From positions 558,001-622,000 of the forward strand of contig BQMF02000135.1 in assembly GCA_027922465.2 (NCBI GenBank): DNA of 64,000 bases, written 5' to 3'. Each line of letters opens with the position of its first letter. The first letter of the stretch is position 1. Below the pieces are notes generated by a model, which worked only from the letters and a program-made list of their open reading frames with translations, had not been told where the DNA came from and ran no database searches. Made by a program: the position numbers and the translations under genes. Positions 1-10,200 of the stretch are shown here, piece by piece. Source of the DNA: Turritopsis dohrnii. Lineage: Eukaryota > Cnidaria > Hydrozoa > Anthoathecata > Oceaniidae.

Positions 1-234
1 AAAAAGAAGAATCGAAATAACTGGCGTCTTAACCTACCATCATCAAAATATGTTGATTATAAGAGATCATTTCGTATTCGAGTAGTGACAATTTGGAACA
101 ATCTATCACCAGAGCTTAAGGCGTGTGACTCATATGATTCATTTAAAGACGCTCTTAAAAAATCAGATATTTTAGATCGTATAAACTTTGGTGCAATCGG
201 AGTTGCACGTGACCTAGATTTTATATATTATTGA
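1..234 (+). pseudogene. C-terminal end of a non-LTR retrotransposon ORF2
   Basis: Frame 1 is open from base 1 to the TGA at 232-234, giving 77 residues. The peptide contains RSFRIRVVTIWNNLSPELK, then a Ser/Lys-rich stretch (YDSFKDALKKSD). This looks like the extreme C terminus of APE-type non-LTR reverse transcriptases (CR1/Jockey-like), where an 'RSF...WN.LP..L' block follows the RT and thumb. The upstream RT lies outside the window. The short-repeat 3' tail supports a LINE. The clade cannot be fixed from this piece. Confidence 0.7.
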
Positions 235-791
235 TTATGACTATTCTAGGATACCTCCCTCTTGATTAACTTCACATAACTAAGACCTCTATTTTCGCTC
301 TAAGCTCTTAGCCTTAGATTCTACCTCATTCAATTCAAGCTAATTAATACCTAAAGTCTCTCGTATTTTAGCAAGAATCCCGTCTACCTTTTATTTTTAT
401 ATATAATTTTTAACTATCATAGCTTTTTAATATAATTATAATTTTTAATATTTTAGATTTGATTAATTTCTCACAGTAGTAACCAAGACTTTCGCTGAGC
501 TACACTATAACACTTAAAACACATTTCCAGATAATCCTTTTGCCTTTGCAAGCCTTATTCCTAATTCACATTACTTTTGCGATCATCTCTGATACTCTCT
601 GAATTCTCTGCTCTTAAGACCTATATTTTAACCCATTTATCTTTAAGAATATATTTATTTGTTAATAGTCTAAATTATTGTTTTAAATTTTTATATATAG
701 TAGGTCCACATCAATGCTGTGTAGCAATGACTAAATTTTAGACCTTCTTTACCAAATAAATTTTACATTACATTACATTACATTACATTAC
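235..791 (+). mobile_element. LINE 3' UTR ending in an (ATTAC)n tail
   Basis: This AT-rich, ORF-free sequence follows the ORF2 stop and ends in about six copies of ATTAC at 762-791. A simple-repeat rather than poly(A) 3' end is typical of several CR1/L2/Rex-like LINE groups. The sequence after 791 has no such repeat, so 791 is taken as the 3' end of the element. Confidence 0.6.
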
Positions 792-1117
792 TGTAATAAT
801 TGTCTATGGATACAGCTCTGTCATATGTCCATTTGAACAGGGACCATGTTTGTTTTGGATTGGTGAAGACAATTTGATGGCATCATTTGTGTTCTTAAAA
901 TCTAAGACCTTCCACGGTTTATGGTTCTAGATTATTGTGTTATCAACGGAATTGATTCTTAATGCCACCACATGTGACCATGTATCTACTTGCTGATAAA
1001 CTACTCCGCGTGTTGGTGGTGGTCGTGTGGTGCCAAATGAAGCCAATCTAAAAAGCGCGAATCCCCAGACATGATCAATAATGTGTCTTTTGTGTTTTTC
1101 GCATAGTTCCCATATGA
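792..1117. other. 5' flank of EEF1G, nothing else recognised
   Basis: This is single-copy-looking sequence between the LINE end and the EEF1G promoter region. I see no ORF with coding character and no repeat family used elsewhere in the window. Confidence 0.5.
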
Positions 1118-1206
1118 TGACGTAATGACGAAATAACGATAAATATGGCAGCTTATGATATCATCGATCCCAGTCAAGTTCTAAGCCTTTTCGCCACCAA
1201 TACAAG
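1118..1206 (+). promoter_or_regulatory. Putative EEF1G core promoter and 5' UTR (CRE-like site, TOP-like start)
   Basis: TGACGTAA at 1118-1125 matches a CREB/ATF half-site variant. A pyrimidine run CCTTTTC at 1186-1192 would make a 5'TOP-like mRNA start, leaving a 21-nt leader before the ATG at 1207. Translation factor genes, including EEF1G in vertebrates, are known TOP mRNAs. The transcription start is inferred, not shown. An out-of-frame ATG at 1145 would lie upstream of such a start. ATAAATA at 1139-1145 is rather far upstream to be a TATA box for 1186. Confidence 0.35.
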
Positions 1207-1218
1207 ATGGTGTCCGGG
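1207..1218 (+). CDS. EEF1G: EEF1G coding exon 1 (12 nt: MVSG)
   Basis: ATG GTG TCC GGG is followed by donor GTACGT. It splices in phase 0 to ACA CTC TAC at 1308, giving MVSGTLYTYP, which matches the start of animal EF1-gamma (human MAAGTLYTYP). The ATG at 1145 is out of frame with exon 2. Confidence 0.9.
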
Positions 1219-4200
1219 GTACGTGATGATACTCTTATACTATATCGTTTGTGATCTAAGTAATCTGAGAAAATTATGATCCATTTGACGAATATTTTAT
1301 ATTGTAGACACTCTACACGTATCCAGGTAGTTATCGTGCTAACCAAATCCTAATAGCAGCTGGTTACAGTGGTGCTGATGTGAAAATACATCCTGATTTT
1401 GAATTTGGTAAAACTAATACTTCACCAAGTTTTTTAAAGAAGTTTCCTCTTGGAAAGGTAGGATAAATAATTGCTTAATACATCCATAATGACTGTAACC
1501 TTGTTCCAATAGCCCTTTTCAGACAAAAGTTGGAAAAAACAAGTTACAACAATTAAAAATGACGGAATACATTGCATTAGTCTCATTTGAGAAGTAAGAA
1601 ATATTTGTGACGTTCCAGAGGAAGTAGGGTGTATACATTATTTTTCAGCTGAATTGAATGCTGTTACACAGTAGAAAACAGCACTGAAAATTGAATGTTT
1701 GATATCAGTAAAGTGATCATTTTGAAAATGGGCGACCATCAATAATATGTTGCGTTCGGGTCCACCGACCGACTGTCTTTTCCGAAAAACCCGACTTGGA
1801 GAAGCGGTAAAATTGTCGGGTTTTTTTACGTAACGGAAAATTCAATTCAAAACTCAATGTTCGTGACGAACACACGTACGCCATTTGTCAAGCCCATTAC
1901 TTGAAAAAAGTACCGATTCGATACATCGGGAATTTATTTTCTAGAAAAACCTGACAGAAATTAGTACCGACCAACCGACTCGAAAATATTACTATTCAGG
2001 ACCCGAACGCAACATGTTATTGATGGCCGCCCTACAGATTACTCCAAATAGACTTTTCACTTTTATTAATTTTTCAGAAATACAATGAACTTACCAAATA
2101 GAAATGGTATAAAAGCAACCGATGTTGGACTTTAGAATAAAGTAAAAGAAGTTCTGTTTCGTTTTTTTGGCTGTTTTTACTCTTACTTGTTAAAAGATAT
2201 TGAACTATCATCAAGTCGAGAAAAAAATGTGTCAGCAGTTTTCTTGAAACTCCATGAAGAAGCCAATCTTCTTTGTTTGAGTGCTTTGTTAATAATAAAC
2301 AGATACTTGTTCCCAGACCATTTTTCAATTGTTCTATTTCTACTGACATCCGCATACTGCAACCCTCAGCTCTACATATAACAGTTCATTATCTTTGAAA
2401 GTCAAAAACTGTGATAACACTTAATGCTCTTTTATGAGACAAATCATTAAAGTAAATAAAAGGAGAGAATTTTTTTCTGGTCAAAATTTTACTTCCACTT
2501 TTTACTTACTTCTCACTCGTAGTGAGGCTCTATAAATTAAGTATAAAGTATGTGTGGCAATATTTAAACAATGTAATATCAACCTTCCCATTATGTCTTT
2601 TGTGTATTCTATAAAGAAATTTCATCTGTTTTAGGTCCCGGCTTTTGAAGATTCGCAAGGAAATCTATTAACAGAAACACAAGCTATTACTTATTATGTT
2701 TCCAATGAGACTCTTCGAGGTGGTCCAGACACCATCAACCAAGCTCTAGTGCAGCAATACATTTCTTTTGCTGAAAATGAAATTACTCCTTCAGCTTGTA
2801 CATGGACATTTCCAACCCTTGGCTTTCGTCAATACAACAAACAAGATACAGAAAAGGCAATGAACCACATCAAAAAATGTTTTGAACTATTGAATGACTT
2901 ACTCCTAACAAGAACTTTCCTGGTTGGAGAACGTGTTACACTGGCTGACATATCGCTTTGTTGTTCACTTGTCACTCTTTATGTCCAAGTGAGTATTATG
3001 ACTGTGTTCATTTGTGCCACAAATATCAGAATGTCACAGTTTGAGGAAGTTATAATACTGATTAATCAGTAATTCATCAGAAATTTATCAGTAATAATCA
3101 GTAATACTGATAGGCTGATAATTTAGATTTTGCGATTTAGGAATATGTGAGTGTTTGATGCATAATTACTACGTGGGCTTCCAATAAGAAAGTAGCTATT
3201 AGTCACGTGGTATGAGCAGGAAGTTTCTCAAATTCCAGGATGGCTGCGATTGTCCTGGAAAGTACCTATGAGGAAATTTTGCAGAAGAAAAATGCTCTTG
3301 CTGTTAAAATCACTTTGTAAAATAGTTGTAAAATAGTTACGAGTTGGTAGAACCTGCTACGATTAAGTAGAAACCATCCACAATGACACTGCAAAAATTT
3401 TAGAACAAATTTTCAAGCGTATGAAATTGAGGCAGCAATAAAAGAACTTTTTCAAAAGGAAATATACAATGTTTTGATAGCAAAAAGTTCGAGAAATAAT
3501 CGGAGTACTGCACCCAAACCAAAATAGCATGCCTGGATGTTTTTGATAAGGATGATTCCATCACCACTGGGGGCAAAAACGGCAAAACATAACTGCGATA
3601 CAGAGAATTTTCATCATGTGTATATTCATATTCATATAGAAATACACTTACACAATTCGTCAATGTTAGCAGAGCTACTTCTCGATGCAAGCACTATTTA
3701 TATAGAAATACACTTCTTTGCAACAAATTTACCCGCTGGGTCTCAGGCCTTGTCATAAAGAAATCTCTCCCGCGCGACTAATCGCGCGCCTAAATTGACA
3801 ACAATTAATTGGCCTGCGCGATTCTAAATTTCATTACAAGTGATTGCATTTTAGTTATTAAGAAGCCGGGGGACGATTTAACCAGTGAACCCCAAACACT
3901 GGAGGCATTGCAGCCCTTATCTTCGACTTCAGTGCGTTTATACTTTATATGTTATTATACTTTCTTTTTTAAGTATGAGTTCTTCGTGCTTCCTCGATAT
4001 AACACGTGAAAATTCATTTAACAAAATACGTAGTTTTAGCTAACGAAAATACAACTACATAACTATATGATTTTTTTCATTTGGGAATTGATATTAACAT
4101 GATTAAAAACTATATTTAGAATGAATTAACAAAATTTCCTGAATTGATCTGTGTACAGGTGTTGTTTGCAAAAATATTTTGTATCAACAAAACCCTTTGT

Positions 4201-7200
4201 TTTGAAAGCCTTTTGAAAGTTAGCTATTATGATTTTTGAACATATTTCCTATTTATTCAAATGAAGTAAGAATATTTTTTTTCTATATATGTTTTTCTAT
4301 AATCCAATTGTTATAATTTCAATAACGTAAAATCTTGCGCAATATCTTTTCGAACTTGATCATCAAAAGATCTGGTAATAAAGTTGCTTTTACGTTTTCG
4401 TTTCAAGGGCGTTATGAAATTAACAAAGCTATTCATGACGTTTTTTTTTATGCATGTTTTCTGAGAAACAAGACTTGTAAGAGAAAGCCACTCTAAAATA
4501 TATAATCATTCCTTTTGATAGATATTAACTATAAATCACTCAGAGAAATCATTGTTTATCAAATCTGCGCGAGTGAATCATCGCTCGGGTGATGGAAGAA
4601 ATATTGAACTTGGGCGCGTGTTTGCGTGCGCGAGAGCGATCGCGCGCCTGTTATGACAAGGCCTGGGGTCTGTGCTGAAGTGTTCCATTCTAGAAAACCA
4701 CTTTGTGTTCAACATATTCGTTTTGCATTTTGTTTTTATTTCCTGATAACTTATGCGTAAGCAGAATCAGAATCTACTAATTATTACTGATTGCTTTATC
4801 AGATTACTGATTATTACTGATAGATTTCTGATTATTAATCACAGGGTTCACAGCGTCTGGAAAATCAGGGAAAAAACTATGTTTGACAGGAAGTTTCTGG
4901 AATGTCAGGGAAAAAAGTTTTTTTGCCCTTTAGGTCAGGGAAAGTCAGGGAAAAATTTCATATGATTGCTTATAACAGTGTCTATTACTGACTTCGTTCA
5001 ATGATAATTTCGTTTACCCAATCATCTATCAATATTTTCAGAGTTAACTAAAACAGTATTGTAATATCTTAATTTGAAATGTTTTATCCCTCCTCTAGCC
5101 TGTAAATTGAAACTTCTGAATGTGTAATCTTGACTCTGTGACAGTTTAAGTAGGCAATAAAGTCAGGGAAAACAGGGTGTTTTTAGAGAAAAGTCAGAAA
5201 ATGATACCGTTTTTACTCCTTAAAGTCAGGGAAAATATTTTGGGAAAAGTGCTATGAACCCTGAATCAGTATTACAATTATTTTATCAGTATTTACCGAT
5301 TATTTTATCCATTGTTTTCTAATCAGTAATTTACTGATAAATTTATCAGAAGTTATAACTTTTTATGATTTTGCCTCAAACCATCACAAATAGGGGCTAC
5401 CAAAATAATGCAAGTATTTTAATAAAAGTGTTTTGATTTGCTAGAAGTACTTTAAAGGAACTAAATTTTGCGGGAATTTAATTTCACGTAGGCACATTCT
5501 TAAATTTTTGAGGGAATTAAAATTCACGTATGACCAAAGTTTTTCTTTTTTTAAATTTTGGAAGGCTTCTTAAACTGGGAATCCACAAAATTTAGTTCCC
5601 ACAAAATTAAGAAATACTAGCCGCCAAGGCGGCATCGCTCGCCGCCCATGTCCACCTGCTCTGTATCACTGTATCAATAAACGTCAAATTTCCTTATAAA
5701 TGGCTCATACAACTTGTGTTCAGCCAGAAGCAGATTCGAAGTCACAACCTCTGGTGTGCAGTCAGTGTTACATCAACTAATTTTCAGGTTTTTCATGATG
5801 TGTTACTTATTTATTTTTTAAAACCAATCGTTGATCAGTATAACAATACACTCAAACCGTAGAGAGAAAAAAGTTCAACTTTTTATTAGCTTTTGTATTA
5901 AAAAAAGTTACGCACTCTAACGTGGGTGCTATCAAACAGGGGGAAAATGGTTTCTCTTCTTAAAAATTCACACGGGAGGAGAGAAAAAAGGCACGTGCTA
6001 AATGAATAAAGTGAATAAAAAACATGTTCGATCAAAAGAGCATAATTATTAAAAGAAAAGCAAAAAACATTTCGTTTCATGACACACCATTTTCACCTGT
6101 TGGGCAAGCAAAGCTTCGGTTTTTAAACATTTTTGATTGCTCCAAAAAAAAGTTTCACCCGTCTCAGACAGTCGGGCAAGCGTTAGGATACAACACTGGC
6201 AAACCAAACATGCTGCCTGTTTTTTGTCCAAAATGTTTAATCAGTTTCTTTGTATTTAGTTGATGTATTGTTTTCAAAGCCAAGTCAACGATGGTCCTTG
6301 GAATATAAAATTGACAACAATAAAACAAAACGTTATCCCTATTGGTTCACCAGCCAAAAAGTTTGATTGGGGTTGCAATGTATTTGTTTCGCACTGACTT
6401 CGCACACAAAAAAAGAAATAATTCTCTCACAATTAAATCTACCATTTTGCGTGACATTCAGACGAACAGACACAGACGGAGAATCGGTTATTAATATATA
6501 GATAGTTAAACATTTAGTAGATTTTGCTCTTTATTAAAAATTAAATCAAAATTAAGGTTCTAGGACAATATTTGGTTTTCTTTAGTTTGATAAGCAAAGC
6601 AGAAGAAACAAGAAATAATGAAACACTATTATTTAAAACAGGTTTTTAAAGAGCAGGAAACTTGCTTTTAGATTGATTCTATTGAGTTTCATGGTTTGAA
6701 AATATTTAAATCATTATTGTAGTGTCGAGGATTGATTGTTTGCACTTACCTGCTGCTAGAAAAACAACCTTTTATTTCAAATTCTTTCAGGTTCTTGATC
6801 CGACTTTCCGTGAACCTTACAGCAATGTGAACAGATGGTTCCTTACATGTATCAATCAGCCAAACTTCAAAAAAGTTTATGGTGAAGTAACCTTGTGTTC
6901 CAAAATGAAGACATTTGATGAAAAGCGGTATAGTGAACTTCATCCCAAGGAACAGAAAGGTGTGTTCATTGTTCATGGTTTATTATCGTCTTAAGTTAAG
7001 AGGTGTTCTTTTCCTCTTTGCAGTACACCTATGCCTTTATTGTCTAACACAGAATCATCCTCTAATATGGAACGCCATAACTGCCTAAAGTAAAAAATTT
7101 GTTAGATATTTTCATTCTCAAGTGTCAAATCGTACTTTACATCAGGTTAAAATGCATTAAAGCGCGAGTTCCGATCGTGTGGTGGCCTTTTTCTTTTCAC

Positions 7201-10200
7201 TGGTTCCGATATGAGGTTGTGAGATTTGGTTTCGTGGTAGTCATTTTTGGTGATGTGGGTAGTGCTCTTTCGTTATGTGGTGGTGATATTTCGTTGTGTG
7301 GTGGTGATGTTTTGTTACATGGTGGTGCTCTTTCATGTGGTAGTCATTTCTCAGTAGGTAGTGGTCAAATTTCATTACGTGTTAGCGGTAATCAATTATG
7401 TTGTGGTGCTTTTCTATTTGTTTACTTGGTGGTAGTCAGTCATAACGAAATATCGGAACAGCGAACAAACTTTTGACTTTTGGCAGTAAATAGCGTTCCA
7501 TACTCTAAGCCTTGGTTCTCATTGTCCACTAACAATTAGATAACTATAGTGTACACAGCTCTTTGGCCAGTACACATGCTTTTTTATAGGCACCTGTAAA
7601 ATCTGACCTCAGGCTGGCTGTTTTCCATCCGAATTGCTTTTATTTTGTTCTATGCTTTAAGAAAACAGTTATAGATTTCGGTCTCATGTTCTCATTGATA
7701 GCGAGGGAAAGCGCTCGCTATAACACTCCTAGAGTTAAGGCAAGACGCGCTTTTAATCGCGCACGTAGACATCTTTAAAACATGCTGAACTATTTATATG
7801 AACTAGAACATGCTCAACTAGAACATGCTCAACTGACAATGAAGGATAACTTAGGTATATTAAGCAATTATTCACCAATTTGTTGTTGCTAGGGAGAACG
7901 GCCACCGTTGCTAAGGTAATTTTGAAATTTCCTTTGTTATAATATGAATTCATTTGTTCACCTAACGAAAGAATACGAAAAGATAAGTGGTACCAGCAGG
8001 ACTTGTTTTCGTGTTATTCAATGAAATTAAAAAGCATCTTGGTTTCCAGCTCCCTTCAAAATAACAGTGAAATGGAATGTTTACATTTTTCAAGTTTGAC
8101 TTGACCAGCAATATAGCCATATGACCGGCAGACTTTGACATTTAATGATCACAATGACCGGCTGTCGTAAAAAAATTATTTGCAGCGCTGCCTTGGCAAT
8201 TCCATTTAATTTGTAACACAGTGTGGCAGTGAAACTAATTGAAATTGTAGCCTTTCATACTAACCCAATATGAGCATGCAAGTTTTTAAGCAGGCTGCAT
8301 GTCACACTATCACTAATATATTTCACACAATTATTGAGGATGAGAAAAGAAATCACAAGAGAAAACAATTTTCTTCTAACCCAGTTCTGTTGTGAGAGAA
8401 TTGTTCTTATTTTACAAAAAAAAAACTTATCAATTTGTGACCAGTGAGGTTTATGGTGTAAACCTTGTAAAATGTCTGGGTAAGTTAGGAGAACACACAG
8501 TAAAACTCTGTTCTTTCAGATGATTTTAATAAGCTTTAAAAGGAGTTTCTTAGAGGTCAGTGTATACTGTATACACTTGCATGGTCGTTGAATATCTTAA
8601 TATATTATAGTTAAGGCCAACCAGCCACTGCAAGAGTATGAGGTGTTCGGGGAACAAAATGTAATCCCTATAGCCTTTTGAAAACTACAATCAATTGAAA
8701 CTAAAGCAGGGTTGCCACTGGCTGGAAAAGCTGGAAAAAGTACCTTTTTTAGAATTCTGGCTGGAAAGGCTGGCAAAACACATGTTTTCTACTAAGATGG
8801 CTGGAAAAGCTGGAAAAAGTTTTATTGACAAGTTTTAGAATTTATTTTCATTAATACTGCAGTGATTATTTCAGTCCTTTTTAGTACTGAATTGTTCTTG
8901 TTCTAGGCAAGTTCATCCTGAAGGACCAAGAATAGTTTTTTAGCATGTATATTGGAAATTAATTCATTTTCTAGTTTTTATTCTTTTGGTATGCATTCAA
9001 ACCTGCTAAAACGACTATTTGTCTGGCTACCATCTTATTTTAGTCTGACAGTTGTCAGAATAATCTATAAAATCACTACTGTAGAAATGGCCACCTGCCA
9101 AAAACTACTTATACTATACAACTATATTGAATAGGCTCTACTGATGTCATATCAACAAAATATGAAAAAAAAATTTTTGACGTTCGTTCTCCTTTAAGCA
9201 GGTTTAACTGTAACAAAGTTTTTGGAAAAATACAGCCTAAAGGACTATACAAACTTACACTTGGATTGAAATTGGCTAATGGAAACGAAAAAATCAGAGA
9301 ATAGAATTTGAACTAATCATGAGATCTATAGGTTACCAATTAAAAGCAACACACTAACCCTATTTATGGTTCGAAATATCTTCCAATGCTTTCAGTGCTG
9401 TTTTAGAACTATGAGATGCTCGTTTTAGACTGTTTCCTCTTATAACTAGCGACATATCATTTTGCTTTTCCGATGCTTTTTCAATGACCAAAAAATGAAG
9501 ACTCTAGGTAGCTGACAACTACACAATTAATTTTGTTATTCCAGCATCGAACTAAAACAACCATTTCACACTCCTGAACTTTTTCACTCAAATTTTCATC
9601 GAAGGACATGCAATGAATCTGAGACCTCTGAGCTTCATCTAACATATTTGATCAAATATAAGGGGCTATACCATGGTTGATTACATATGTAAGCTTATTC
9701 CGACCTAATTTCATATCTTTAGCAATTTTTAAAACTTGACATACATTCATAAGAAAACTCAATCAATTCTCTCAATTACCAACTCTTACTCCATTTACGT
9801 TTGAAATTCTTGATAAGAAAATTAATATTAGGCTGGAATTTATATGCAATTCTCAAGTCCCGGCTGGAGTTTTATATAATATAAAGAATCAAAAAGGTCG
9901 AAAAATATATAGTTTTGCTTGAAAATGGCTGGAAAATGAGTTTTAATAAAGTGGCAACCCTGTAAAGCTTATGAAATAATATCATTCCTTAATTCTCTTT
10001 TCTTAATAAAATCGTCATATCTCCTTGGCTTTTTCTGCCATTCAATTAAGCTGTAAAAATTAAAGTTCTCCTTGATCAATTTTTTTCATTTTCTGATACT
10101 ATACATTTACACCTATACTATACACCCCTGCATGATTAGTATGCCCTGCACAATTATTAATTTTGACAGTTCAACCCTGCTCTGTATGTAATTCGATACT

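Larger units (their letters stand above)
3056..5349. mobile_element. Composite (CTGATWA)-repeat element with 9-bp target duplication, intron 3
   Basis: Both ends are rich in the word CTGATAA/TTATCAG. The left begins TACTGATTAATCAGTAATTC; the right ends with TTTACTGATAAATTTATCAG. The flanking direct repeat AAGTTATAA lies at 3047-3055 and 5350-5358. Two younger elements (3744-4665 and 4852-5263) are nested inside. No transposase is visible. A 9-bp duplication would suit a Mutator-like element and 8 bp (AGTTATAA) a hAT; I cannot decide. Confidence 0.55.

Noticed and set aside
1145..1222. ATG at 1145 (MAAYDIIDPSQ...) as the EEF1G start
   Set aside because: It is 62 nt from the ATG at 1207 and out of frame with exon 2. 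The 1207 ATG gives MVSGTLYTYP, which matches the family.
7099..7476. 125-residue Gly/Val-rich ORF
   Set aside because: It lies wholly within a MITE and follows a GTGGTG repeat; low-complexity translation.
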